Positions 11,601-22,578 of a DNA stretch of 64,000 nucleotides are shown one piece after another; the stretch's first letter is position 1, and each line of letters opens with the position of its first letter. This DNA comes from Thinopyrum elongatum (taxonomy: Eukaryota > Streptophyta > Magnoliopsida > Poales > Poaceae): the NCBI GenBank assembly GCA_011799875.1, contig CM022303.1, positions 301,738,566-301,802,565 of the forward strand, read 5' to 3'. The notes below the pieces were generated by a model. That model searched no databases, was not told where the DNA came from, and saw only the letters and a list, made by a program, of their open reading frames with translations. The position numbers and the translations under genes are program-made.

Positions 11601-13860
11601 ATTTATGCATGATACTGACGAACACTACTTTCATGTAAGGCAGCCGCATGATAGGAGGATGGAATATGTATGAAAAACAGGATGGCATGACATATTGACA
11701 TGTATGATGTGTAAAGTGTAAACTAAGCACAAGGTGTTTGAACTAATTAGAAGCAATGCAAGCTAGACACCATGAAAGATGAAACCAATATCACTCTGCC
11801 AAATTAAAAGGGTGGCCTCATAAATGTATTTGACCAAATTAGAAGCAATACATGGCAACAGGCTAGAAATAACATGCAATATGCAACGAATAAAGGTGTC
11901 TCATCATAAGTGATTGATGCAGGATACAGAAGAGCGGTAGTTTCATGTAAGAACATGGTTAACAGATAGATGTAGTATGTACCAAAAATAGGAAGGCATG
12001 TCATATTCACAGGTATAAGGTGTAAACTAAGCAGATGAAATTTACTCTAATTAGAAGCATTACAAGCTAGACACCGTATGCAACATGCAACCACATATCA
12101 CACTGCGAAGTTAGAGCAAGCACCTGCGATGGTGGTGCAGGGAAAATGTGGTCTTCAAGTACAGAGCTACATTCAATATCTTCATTTAGACTTGCTGTTT
12201 CTTGAGAATCATGTGGGGAGGATGAAACTGCACTCTTTATAAGAGTAGCGCGTCTCATACTAACCCACGGGCGTGACTGTCTCATCATAAGTGATAGATG
12301 CAGGATACACAAGAACAATAGTTTGATGTAAGAACATGGTGTGATAGGTAGATGTAGTATGTACCAAAAATAGGAAGGCGTGTCATATTCACATGTATAA
12401 TGTGTAAGCTAAGGAGATGCAATTTAACAAATTAGGAGCAATACAAGCTAGGCACCATATGCAACATGCAACCAGATATCACACTGCCATGTTAAGAGCA
12501 AGCACATGGGGTTATGGAGTAGAGGAGATGAGATTTGGAACTTGCACTGTAGTAGGAGTAGCAGGAGAATCTGCAGAGATCATCTATTTCGGTTGCTCCA
12601 GAGGACCACCATCATCCCGTGCGTTCATCCTTTTAGATTTTGCCTTGTCAAGTCAAACACACAAGAAAAAGGAATGAAATTCGCTCTTCCAAATTCATTG
12701 ATGCATGATACTGATGAACACAACTTTTATGTAAGGCAACAACATTGTAGGAGGATGGAATATGTACGAAAAACGCTAAGCAGAAGGCATTTCAACAAAT
12801 TGGAAGCAATGCAAGCTAGACAGCATATGAAAGATCCAACCAAAATCACTCTACCAAGTTAGAAGTGTCTCATTATAAGTGGCTTTCAACAAATTAGAGG
12901 CAGTACATGCTTGAAATGATATGCAAGATGCAACCAATATTACACTGTCAATTTGAAGGTGTCTCGTCCGAAGTGATTGATGAGTGATACACAAGAAAAG
13001 TAGTTTGATGTAAGAATATGGTTAATAGAAAGACATAGTATGTACCAAAAACAGGAAGGCATGTCATATTCACAGGTATAATGTGTTAACTAAGCTGATG
13101 CAATTTACCCTAATTAGAAGCATTACAAGGTAGACACCATATGCAACATGCAACCACATATCACATTGCCAAGTAAGAGAAAGCACCTGCGATGGTGGTG
13201 TAGGGGAATTGCAGTCATCAACTACAGAGCTACGTTGACTATCTTCATTTAGCCTTGCTATTTCTTGAGAATCATGTGGGGAGGATGACACTGCACTCTT
13301 TAAAAGAGTAGCGCGTCTAACAGTAACCCACTGGGGTGACTGTCTCATCGTAAGTGATTGATGAGGGATACACAAGAGCATTAGTTTGATGTAAGAATAT
13401 GGTTAATAGACAGATGTAGTACGTATCAAGAACAGGAAGGCATGTCTTTATCAAAGGTATAATGTGTAAAGTAAGCAGATGCAATTTAACCAAATTGGAA
13501 GCAATACAAGCTAGACACCATATGCAACATGCAACCACATTTGACAGCCTAAAGTTAAAGCAAGCACCTGGGATGGTTGTGTGTGGCAATTGAGATCATC
13601 AACTACAGAGCTACGTTTTCTGTCTCCATCTGCTGAAACTACACCCTTTAGAGCGCTGAAATGCTTAGTGCTTATCCTCGAATTACACAGGAGCGACTTC
13701 TGTCTTTTCTTTTGTGTATTCATCAACAGTGCGTCAGAGTCTAAAAACCCATGCATAAAAAATAATAGTGTGAGTATGGGTGAAGTGTGTGCACAAGTAG
13801 TACAGTGTAAAACTAGCAGATAGCAGGTGGGTGAGAAGTAAATGACGGGAGACATATGAT
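8624..13860 (-). repeat. Tandem array of duplicated exon-intron modules of the En/Spm-type gene
   Basis: At least eight modules share the same plan on the minus strand. Each starts near an acceptor (typically GACAAG|GCAAAATC), encodes a KSKKRKEK-like basic stretch, then Ser/Thr/Asp-rich sequence ending in TPPSQ, and closes with a CAG|GTGCTTGC donor. Exon 3' borders fall at about 9192, 9865, 10625, 11398, 12124, 12506, 13187 and 13568; the homologous exon beyond the Gypsy element ends at 871. Spacing is either about 380 or about 670-770 bases (932 across the insertion). The introns are made of a shared roughly 120-base subrepeat containing AAGCTAGACACCATATG and GTGTCTCATCATAAGTG. Several modules are decayed: an in-frame TAG and a lost acceptor AG at 10025-10056, a mutated donor at 12506, and a missing 5' part at 12124-12290. 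Whether any transcript joins them cannot be seen. Confidence 0.7.
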
Positions 13861-13898
13861 TGCTCTACAACATGCATGGCACACGAAATTAGATTTTA

Positions 13899-14062
13899 CT
13901 CCCTCTGTTCCTAAATATTTGTCGTTTTAGAGATTTTAAATGGACTACCACATACGAATGTATATAGACATCTATTTTAGAGTGTAGATTCACTCATTTT
14001 GGTCCGTATGTAGTCACTTTGTTGAAATCTCTAGAAAGACAAATATTTAGGAACGGAGGGAG
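13899..14062. mobile_element. Stowaway MITE, 164 bp
   Basis: Terminal inverted repeats begin CTCCCTCTGTTCCTAAATAT and close with the complementary CTAGAAAGACAAATATTTAG...GGAGGGAG. TA target duplications sit at 13897-13898 and 14063-14064. There is no coding capacity; Tc1/mariner transposases mobilise such elements in trans. It lies just upstream (minus strand) of the first exon module of the En/Spm-type gene. Confidence 0.92.
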
Positions 14063-14064
14063 TA

Positions 14065-15610
14065 GGATTTTGAAATATGAGCACAGGGATGGCTGGGAAA
14101 TGCAGATACTCCGCCAGCACACCACAAGGTGTGGTCCTATGAAAATAACAGCCGACTGAAAACAAATAGGTCAGTCCATTTTTTCTGCACCGTCCGATGT
14201 ACAAAGAACGGCCAGATCGCCTTCATCTACCTCCAGCCAGTCAGTGTTGACGATCTTCCTCGAAACGCCAGCGACCACCGGCCCAGTCCCCTGCCTCCGC
14301 CCTCCCCTCAACCTCACCGCACCGCCATGCTTGGCACCGCCCCCCGGCCATCCCTTCAAGCCCCGCCGACCTCCAGATCGGGCGCAAGCAGCTCCTGCAC
14401 CCCACACCCCTATGATAGACATAGATGCTCCGCTTCCCAGGCGAACAGGCAGACTAGGTGCTCTGTGCGCCTAAGCGGGTGCTGCTTGTTTTAATTGCGA
14501 ATCAACTGACCCTGAATTCAAAGCCAGGCGGGCGACTGACCTCTAGCTAAGGTGAAATAGTAAATGGGAGGAAACCTTGTGCATTTAGTATCACAAAGAA
14601 GGTGCAGTAAGAAGCGCTCAACTAGTTTCTTTCGTGGGATGAATACGGGTGAGCAGAGACATAAGATTTGCACGAATAAGGGAAGAGGAGAACCTCTTTC
14701 TACTGGCAGTGCTGTGTCCTCCTTCTATTTTTCCAACGATCTTCTTGTGGTTTGCTGGAAACAAGAAGTTGTGGAGGACGGTGGAGCCTTGGACGAACCC
14801 ATGGCCAAGTTGTTGAGTGTGGTGCGGTGGCCGTCTGTCGGCGGCGGGGAACCAGATCTGAGGGGGCGAACGACGGTGTAGCGGGAACAGCTCCAGTGCG
14901 GTCGATGGTTGTGACAGTGGAGCGGCAGCGGTGAGGTGCAGGACGGCATGGTCGAAGTGGTTCTGGTATGGCGCACGTCGGCATCGGCGTCATGGAGGCA
15001 TCTCTGCCTCGGCTTCAGCTGCTAAGTCCTTGAGGGTGTTGCGGTTGGGGTTGCGTTGGACGACGACGTCGGGGTAATGGCTCTGGCGTGATGGAGGAGG
15101 GCGGCGGTGGATTGGGCGCGATGGGGTGGATGACGGAGGAGGCTGGGGTTTCACGGCTGGTGGAGATGGCATTTTGGCGCCCACGGAGTATGAATGGGGA
15201 AACGGAGGGAGGGGGAACAAAGGGCGAACAATGTTTCGGTTTGGGACACGCTTGTTTGAAATTTGGGGAAAGTTACAAACTTTGCCCCCATCTAAAATTT
15301 CGGACATATTGCGGGTCGGGGGTAGGACAGTAATCTCAGGTGTCCCAAATAGTGGGAGGGATATATTTCGGCCGAGCGCATGAGTGTTTAGGCGCCCACG
15401 GTGTATGAATGCTTCTCGGAGTCGGTTGACTGGCATCTTGGTGAAGTTACAAACCTACCCCGATTTAGACCTTTGGACATCGGGCCGATAGGCTACACGG
15501 GTCAGAGTCGGGACATTAATTTCCTACCACCAAACATTAGTCTCGCGCTATTTCGGGCGACCAGAGGATTATTTGGCACTTCGTTCAATATTTGGGAGCA
15601 CAAGCATTAA
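14065..15610. other. GC-rich gene-like flank, no supported gene
   Basis: GC-rich sequence with several overlapping Pro/Arg-rich ORFs on both strands. The best candidate is minus strand, starting at the ATG near 15172 and ending at 14990, Pro/Ser/Arg-rich. By position it could be the promoter and first exon region of the minus-strand En/Spm-type gene, but no domain or splice chain supports this. From 15230 the sequence turns into an intergenic repeat. Confidence 0.3.
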
Positions 15611-16325
15611 CGTTTAGAGTTCTCTTGAATTAAACTTTCAGGATTTGTCAAACTTCAAAAATCTTGACTCTTGAAAATCCTAAAACTACGATTATTTTGG
15701 AATGGAGGGGGTACATTTGTATATACATTGTACACGAGTATATATTAAAAAATACGCAGCTTAGCTCAATTCATGCATGGTTCCAGATATAATCTCCTTG
15801 GTTGCAAAAAAATAGTTAGACATGTGTATGAATATATAGTATGTTCAAAAGCACAACAAAGATTGATACCCCCTTTTAGATCTGATTTACAAATGCCATT
15901 ATCTTGCATTCAAATAGATGAATGCACTTCCTATGAATTCGAATCTTCGAAACCATCTTTTCTTTGCGGGGATCTTTGAAACCATCTTTATGTTGAATTG
16001 AACATGTATTCCATTTCGTAGCTAGCAATTTGGAACGTATCAATGTATGTGACAAATGAATAAAGTGCCTGACACTAACAACACGGAGTGCACTAATTAA
16101 TGTTTATATATGAATTGCAAAAGCCATGCATTGTCTGTATTTCAAACCACTCTCACTCTATGGATCGATAATATGAAATAAACCCATACACATGCACGAA
16201 TTCAATAGAGTATGGGTATCTGATAGACAATGTTCGTTCATACGCAAATTGCAAAATTCATGATCTCATCCAAAAAAATTAATGCAATTTATATTTTAAT
16301 TTAAAATGTGTAGAACCGCCTTTTA
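15611..16325. other. AT-rich spacer without recognisable genes
   Basis: Only short ORFs were found. A degenerate end resembling a Stowaway terminus (TTTTGGAATGGAGGGGGTA) occurs near 15695. Nothing else was identified. Confidence 0.5.
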
Positions 16326-16364
16326 CGCATGGATGCACTATGCCTCGGCCCGTCCTCACACACG

Positions 16365-16695
16365 CGCTACATATCTCTCTATCTAACGCATAAGTGCACA
16401 CACTTTATATACATCGGCATTTCTCTCTCACACATGCTCACACTCTCTCGCGGGGTGTCTCGCACACACACTCTCTATATATCTCCCCCTCTCTCTCTTA
16501 CTACTACGTACCACTCTTTTCACTAATCTCAGTTGGAAACACTATTTCTCTCACATGCATATACACACACGCACGGTCTCTGCTGGCCCTCTATATGCAC
16601 ATACATGTGCCTAAGTATCTCCCGCATGCACATTATCTTTAGGCCTCTCTCGCACACATTGCCCCCCCCCCCCACACACACCTCTCTCTTGTTGG
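16365..16695. repeat. CT/CA-rich low-complexity tract
   Basis: Degenerate CTCTCT, ACACAC and CACACATG runs interleave over about 330 bases, ending in a C11-type homopolymer near 16665. Similar CT/CA-rich stretches recur at 17295-17350 and 26735-26850, suggesting a dispersed repeat. ORFs across it are composition artefacts. Confidence 0.7.
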
Positions 16696-16739
16696 CGGAT
16701 ATGATTCCATCAGATCATTCGGTAAGATATCCTTGACTG

Positions 16740-17150
16740 TTAGGCTGGATGGTAATACGAGGCAAAGTTTTACCCAAGTCTGGGCCCTTGTAGTTGAGGA
16801 AAAAGCCTACTCCTGGTACTGTATATTTGTGATAGGGTGTGTACAAAGTACACGTGAATACCAGGCATTGTGTGTGTGTATACTATCGAAGAACTATCCC
16901 CCGGGCTTATATAACATACTCGGGGCCTATGGTTACAAATCATACATAGTCAACTTATCATCAGTGGGGATAGAGTCCTCCACGACTCTGGTAGCATCGT
17001 CTTGTACGCCGAGTCCTCCATGGGCTTCGTAAAACGCGTCTCGGTCCAACCTATGTGGCGCAGGATGGAACCGATCCATGAGTCCTCACGTCGACCCACC
17101 ACAACTAGAAATGATGTGCCCACCACACCCCACACACAATTGGCCACTAA
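16740..17150. repeat. Gypsy-like LTR remnant
   Basis: Contains TTTTACCCAAGTCTGGGCCC followed by AAAGCCTACTCCTGG. This corresponds to the TTTACCCAGGTTCGGGCC and AAAACCCTACTCCTGC blocks of the LTRs at 1235-2159 and 7693-8618, in the same orientation. Ends and target duplication are not recognisable, so it is an old fragment. Confidence 0.45.
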
Positions 17151-17679
17151 GAAAATAAAGCATATACAATATTACAAAGTTATACGGAGTACATGAAAGT
17201 TAATTGCATGGTGCATCCAATAATATTTGTCCCGCATTGTGAATGTTTATATCTTCTCCTAAAAAATTAGTCACGGCAAAGAGAAATGAAGGGCATATCT
17301 CTCTTTGTCTCCACCGCACACCCCCTCTCTCTACACCACTTTCACGTAAGCACACAAACTATCTCTCGGCCCCCTAAAAGTATGCCCCTTGCACATTCAC
17401 GCGTGACGGTCACTGTATTTCAAGCGAAAGCACTATACGATCGCTTGACTTCAGAATATGCTCATTACGGTCATCGTATACATTCTTGTGGTCATCATAC
17501 GGTATCTAGCTCACCATACGTCTCTATATTTTGTTGATGGCACTGACGGTCATTGTATTTGATGCGTGCTCCGTATTTTGTTGACGACACTTACGATCAT
17601 TGTATTTGAAGCGAAAGCACGATATGGTGACTGGACTTCAAAATAAGCTCATTATGGTCACCATATACATTTTGTGGTG

Positions 17680-17981
17680 CTAACCAACCTATGGTTGGAT
17701 GGTTAGGAGGACAGTGGTATCCCCAGCCCACCAGGGTTAAAGTCCTGGTGCTCGCATTTATCGTGAATTAATTTCAGTATTTCCGGCGATGTGCGTTCAG
17801 TGGGAGGAGACGTTCCCCTCCACTACGAGGTGCCTATGGTTACTTCGTAAAATCTCAAGATGATATGCTGGCTCACTCTCTCGAAGGTGCTCATAGGGGT
17901 AGGGTGTGCGTGTGTGTGCTTATAGCGGTGAGTGTTTGCGCGTATATATAAGCGCCTGTGTCTGTACTGTGTTAAAAAAAT
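17680..17981 (+). mobile_element. Au-type SINE
   Basis: The head reads AACCAACCTATGGTTGGATG with an A-box-like TGGTTAGGAGG and a B-box-like GGTTAAAGTCC, i.e. a tRNA-derived Pol III promoter. The body ends GTGTCTGTACTGTGTTAAAA, as in the Au SINE family of Triticeae. It has no coding capacity and would be moved by LINE proteins in trans. A target duplication ACATTTTGTGGTG lies at 17667-17679; the copy right after the tail is eroded (ACATGCCGTG), while a better copy (ACATTTTATGGTG) sits after the duplicated tail at about 18178. Confidence 0.88.
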
Positions 17982-18151
17982 ACATGCCGTGATTATACGG
18001 TCACTTGCTCATCGTACAACTCCGTAATTTGTTGATGACACGAGCAATTGACCAGTCAAACATTCCACATGGCACAACTAGTGTTGCACCATCAGCGCAC
18101 GTGACCATGGGGCCCACCTGTCAGCGCGTATATGAAAGAAAGAAATGGTAG

Positions 18152-18182
18152 CTTGCGTCTGTACTGTGTTAATAAAATACAT
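18152..18182 (+). repeat. Duplicated SINE 3' tail
   Basis: GCTTGCGTCTGTACTGTGTT followed by an A-rich stretch repeats the last 31 bases of the upstream Au SINE without head or body. It marks the start of the second copy of the 195-base tandem duplication. Confidence 0.75.
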
Positions 18183-18350
18183 TTTATGGTGATCATACGG
18201 TCACTGGCTCACCATACAACACCGTAATTTGTTGATGACACGATCAATTGACCAGTCAAACGGTCCACGTTCACCAGCGCACATTACCGTAGGGCCCACC
18301 TGTCAGCGCGCATATGAAAGACAGAAATGGTACTAATAAGTTAGTGGTCG

Positions 18351-18405
18351 GTGGGGATTCGAAGTCGTGAGACCTTTGGTTGGTTGCCCGCGCGCCCTAA
18401 CCACA
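18351..18405 (-). other. tRNA-like Pol III promoter remnant
   Basis: On the minus strand the order is GTGGTTAGGG (A-box-like), about 25 bases, then GACTTCGAATCCCC (B-box-like), the spacing of a tRNA. The acceptor stem does not pair convincingly, so it is not called a tRNA gene. It is most likely the head of a tRNA-derived SINE or an old tRNA pseudogene. Confidence 0.4.
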
Positions 18406-18479
18406 GCGGACAAGGTCGCCTTGTGATGATATGTTGAGCCGGCCGCTTTAATTGCATGCACGCGCGATCCACTGTGGTG

Positions 18480-18745
18480 AATACAAACACATCACACATG
18501 CGCACAAACACGCCCGCAACGCCCGCATGCATGCATGCAATACTCACACGTACACATGCACGCACGCAACACTCGCATGAACACACGCACGCAGGCAGGC
18601 ATGCAACACTGACACGTACACATGCAAGCACGAACACACGCACACATGCATGCAACACTGAAATGTACACATGCACGCACGCAACACTCGCGCGCCTGCA
18701 TGCACACAGCACACGACGCAAGACACACGCTCAACCTATACGTGC
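18480..18745. repeat. Degenerate CA/GCAT minisatellite
   Basis: About 50-70-base units built of ACACGTACACATGCACGCAC and GCAACACT recur four to five times with variation. Every frame is open in places and gives Cys/His/Thr-rich artefact ORFs. Confidence 0.75.
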
Positions 18746-19440
18746 ATGCACCCTTTGTTAAGGACATGGATGTTACCGGTATTAATCAATCTTATCTGTG
18801 ATAGCAGAACATTGATGTTTGCAGCGGTCTTTATGAATCACAACGTATCGAACAGGCTATCAACCTATATATGAAAATTTTAAAATTCTCTTACATTATA
18901 TTGTAGGCTTATCAACCTACATGAATTAGATGACGTCACACTCAATGAACAATCATCGGTTTATGAAATGCGTGCTTCTCACCGCCCTGACCCACCAAAA
19001 GCTCCTCTGCCGTGCGCTGCCTGCGTTGGGTCACTGACATGCAGGCCAGGTACCAAACGAGCCCACACGTCAGTGGAAGAACGGCGCGGTGTCGTACGTC
19101 AGAGTCGAGGGCGCCACTCGCTGCACGCCCGGCTGAACACGCCTCCTTGCCGCATTAAAACGCCTCCATGAAACCCATGTGGAAGCCGAGAAACCCACTC
19201 CAGCCACACGTCCGTTCATGACCGGGCCGGCATTAAACGCAACGCCGGCCGAGCTCCTCCCGTCCGCCGTCTATTTAATCTCCTATTTAAACGAGGCCAG
19301 ACGCCGGCCAAGAATCACACACCTCCGCCGCTCCCCTATCTCCTCCTTCACCATTTTCTCCACTCTTACAATGGATTACAGAGTAGTTATCCGGCATCCA
19401 AGCCGGCTGGGTGGCCCGCCGAGCCCGCCGGATACGAGCT

Positions 19441-21381
19441 ATGCAGCTCGCTGATCCACCTCTCTCCCCTCGCCCGACGGAGCCAGTTGGCGCCCAAGCC
19501 GGCACGTGGTTCAGCAACTCGCCGCTCCAGGCCAGCTTGACGAGGAGCGGCGAGCTGCTCCACGCCGGGATGGCGGGGAGCACGGGCGTCGTCGCTGCCG
19601 TCCACACCGCCGCCTCGTACCACGCCTCTCGTGTCTGCAACCGCGTCTCCCCTGTCTGCGGCCGAGACTCCCATGCCTGCGGCCGCGTGATGTTGGCTTG
19701 AACTACGTCGGTATTTCCCCAAAGAGGAAGGGATGATGCAGCACAGCAACGGTAGGTATTTCCCTCAGTGATGAGACCAAGGTTATCGAACCAGTAGGAG
19801 AACCAAGCAACACTACATAAACAGCACCTGCACACAAAGAACAAATACTTGCAACCCGACGTGTTAAAGGGGTTGTCAATCCCTTTCGGGTAACGGCGCC
19901 AGAAATTGGCAAACGGACATGAGATAAATTATAGTAGGTTGGACAAATAGATCGCGAATAAAATAAAGTGAAGCAAAATATTTTTGGGTTTTTAGAAATA
20001 TAGATCTGAAAATAAAAGTGGCAAATAAATAAAAAGCCAAATAGCAAAATAGATATGAAAATATATGATGAGGAAATAGACCCAGGGGCCGTAGATTTCA
20101 CTAGTGGCTTCTGTCGAGAAAAATAGCATACGGTGGGTAAACAAATTACTGTTGGGCAGTTGATAGAACTTCAAATAATTATGACGATATCCAGGCAATG
20201 ATCAATATATAGGCATCATGTCCAAGATTAGTAGACCGACTCCTGCCTGCATCTACTACTATTACTCCACACATCGACCGCTATCCAGCATGCATCTAGT
20301 GTATTAAGTTCATGGAAAAATGGAGTAATGCAATAAGAACGATGACATGATGTAGACAAGATCTATTTATGTAGAAATAGACCCCATCTTGTTATCCTTA
20401 ATAGCAATGATACATACGTGTCGGTTCCCCTTCTGTCACTGGGATCAAGCACCGTAAGATCGAACCCATCACAAAGCACCTCTTCCCATGGCAAGAAAAA
20501 TCGATCTAGTTGGCCTAACTAAACCAAAGATTCGAAGAAGAAATACAAGGCTATAAGCAATCATGCATATAAGAGATCAAAAGACTCAAATAACTTTCAT
20601 GGACAAAAACATAGATCTGATCATAAACTCAAAGTTCATCGGATCCCAACAAACACACCGCAAAAAGAGTTACATCAAATAGATCTCCAAGAGACCATTA
20701 TATTGAGAATCAAAAGAGAGAGAGGAAGCCATCTAGCTACTGCCTACGGACCCGTAGGTCTACAATGAACTACTCACGCATCATCGGAGAGGCACCAATG
20801 AGGATGATGAACCCCTCCGTGATGGTGTCTAGATTGGATCTGTGGTTTCTGGAACTTGCGGCAGCTGGAATTGATTTTCATCGACTCCGCAAGGGTTTCT
20901 GGAATATTGGGGTATTTATAGAGCAAAGAGGCGGTGCGGGAGGTGGCCGAGGTGGGCACAACCCACCTGGGCGCGCCTGGGCCCCCAGGCGCGCCCTGGT
21001 GGGTTGTGCTCCCCTCGGAGCCCCCCTCAGTTCTTGGCCCAACTTGTGTCTTCTGGTCCAGAAAAAATCACCAAAAAGTTTTGCTGCGTTTGGACTCTGT
21101 TTGGAATTGATTTCCTGCGAAGTAAAAAACTAGCAAAAAACAGCAACTGGCACTGGGCACTATGTCAATAGGTTAGTCCCAAAAAATGATATAAACTTGC
21201 TATAAAATGATTGTAAAACATCCAAGAATTATAATATAACAGCATGGAACAATAAAAAATTATAGATACGTTGGAGTCGTATCACCGCGCCATGCAAGCT
21301 GAGATAGAAGCTGGGTGCGCGGAGAGCGACGAGTCAGTGGCCAGCGCATCCGCGTCCGCCGCCATCATCGAGGAGAAGTAG
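19441..21381 (+). pseudogene. Short ORF of unknown family split by a solo LTR
   Basis: A frame opens at ATG 19441 (MQLADPPLSPRP...) and runs to 19687, where a 1.6-kb solo LTR interrupts it. Beyond the LTR and one copy of the CCGCG duplication the same frame resumes at 21290 and ends at TAG 21379-21381 with a Ser/Ala-rich tail finishing AAIIEEK. Together about 112 codons. A TATA-like TATTTAAAC is at 19283 and an upstream ATG at 19372 opens another frame that stops at 19455. No domain was recognised. It may belong to a larger DNA transposon or be a captured gene fragment. Confidence 0.4.
19688..21284 (-). mobile_element. Solo Gypsy LTR (Sabrina/WHAM-like), 1597 bp
   Basis: Plus-strand ends are TGATGTTGGC and GTCGTATCA. 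On the minus strand it starts TGATACGACTCCAACGTATC, the typical opening of abundant Triticeae Gypsy LTRs. The CCGCG target duplication flanks it at 19683-19687 and 21285-21289. There is no internal domain, so the element was reduced to a solo LTR, presumably by LTR-LTR recombination. A palindromic GC-rich tract (GGGCGCGCCTGGGCCCCCAG) lies near 20970. Confidence 0.85.
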
Positions 21382-22570
21382 AACACAGGAGGCCGCCGCC
21401 GCTTGGGTCCCATGAAGGCCACCGCCGAGGCGACGACGGCGTACACAGCAGGTGTCTTGCCGGATCCTTTTGTTGCCAACAAATGGATCCGCGGGCGACC
21501 ATTTAGGCTAGGTATTATTATACATGTGTTGTTAAGGAGTAGCACCGCTTAGTTGATTTAAATGTAATGAAATCTGTCATGTTTATATGAAAATCCGGTA
21601 TTTTATATGAATTCCGTCATTGTTTATATGAAATATCGCCGTGTTTCCATGAATTTCGTCCAGTTGGTTGAGTTGCTGTCAGAATGTGTGCGGCTACGGT
21701 TGGATGGCGTAATATGTGGGTCTCCAGTCGGTCTCCAGTCGGTCTGCGGCCGGCTCGGGCGGCGAGGTGGGACAAAAACAGCACAACTCGTGTGAGCTCG
21801 TCTCCAACGTGCGCACTAGAGGATGCATGAGCACCCGAGCTGTACCTCGTTATTCGGTGGCAAAGGCACGGGTGGACAAAAGGGTCGCCAATATTTTGGC
21901 TACCCCGGCAAGATCCAAATAGCCCCTTCTAGCCCCACCCCTCCCAGCACAATCAAATCCCTCGTTTGCCATGAAATTTTACCATGTGTTGTTTTCATGG
22001 ATATTTTGCTGTGTGAAAACAAATTTAAATATGAACGAATAATTGGTGTCCGCGGTCTTCTGCCGGGACACAGTTGGATGGCCTCATAGTAGTAGTAGTA
22101 GTAGTAGTGTAGAGTACTAGTACTACTAGATAGTGAGTGTTTACTACTGTATCATATCCGTACTAATTGCAACACATGCATGTGTTAGCAGTACAATGAC
22201 CACGTACGAATTTGATGGTAAGATTTGTGTAAGTTGGATGTCATATTATTGCTCAAACAGGTGGTCAAAGTTAGCCTCCAAAACACATTTTAGACCCTAT
22301 ATGGATTGAGGGAGTACATGCATTGCTGAGGTTTCCCTTAATCCTTGCATGCAATGTTTTTATTGAAGCTTGAAATGTGAACATGTGAATGGGAGGGACT
22401 ACTACAACCCTTCCAAAAGAACTGTAGTAATAATGGTATCGTACTCCCTCCATTCACCATTTGACATGCTCAGTACTTTTGAGAACTATGGAAGTAACAA
22501 ATTTATTCCACCACTCAGCATTTATTATGGTTAGGGAGATTTCAAATTGAGTCATATAGACCGGAAAGTA
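21382..22570. other. Spacer with AGT microsatellite and Stowaway-like ends
   Basis: No gene was seen. A perfect (AGT)7 microsatellite occupies 22088-22108. GAGGGAGTA (22306-22316) and GTACTCCCTCCATTC (from 22440) look like ends of two eroded Stowaway elements in the outward orientation; their partners are not identifiable. Confidence 0.5.
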
Positions 22571-22578
22571 GCCAATTA

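Larger units (their letters stand above)
17410..18335. repeat. Diverged tandem duplications surrounding the SINE
   Basis: Two kinds of direct repeat overlap here. About 100 bases containing CAAGCGAAAGCAC and ATGCTCATTA are seen at 17410-17510 and again at 17598-17676. A second unit of about 195 bases with ATACGGTCACT, GTAATTTGTTGATGACACGA and GGGCCCACCTGTCAGCGCG occurs at 17957-18151 and 18152-18335. Each copy of the second unit starts with the 3' end of the SINE. Confidence 0.75.

Noticed and set aside
14129..14494. 121-codon ORF in the GC-rich flank
   Set aside because: Pro/Ser-rich composition with equally long frames on the other strand; no family match.
18351..18405. Functional tRNA gene
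   Set aside because: A and B boxes are present but the acceptor arm does not pair and no terminator T run follows at the right distance.
18341..18767. Cys-rich ORFs that could suggest secreted small proteins
   Set aside because: They are translations of the CA/GCAT minisatellite; no signal peptide followed by a conserved Cys pattern is seen.
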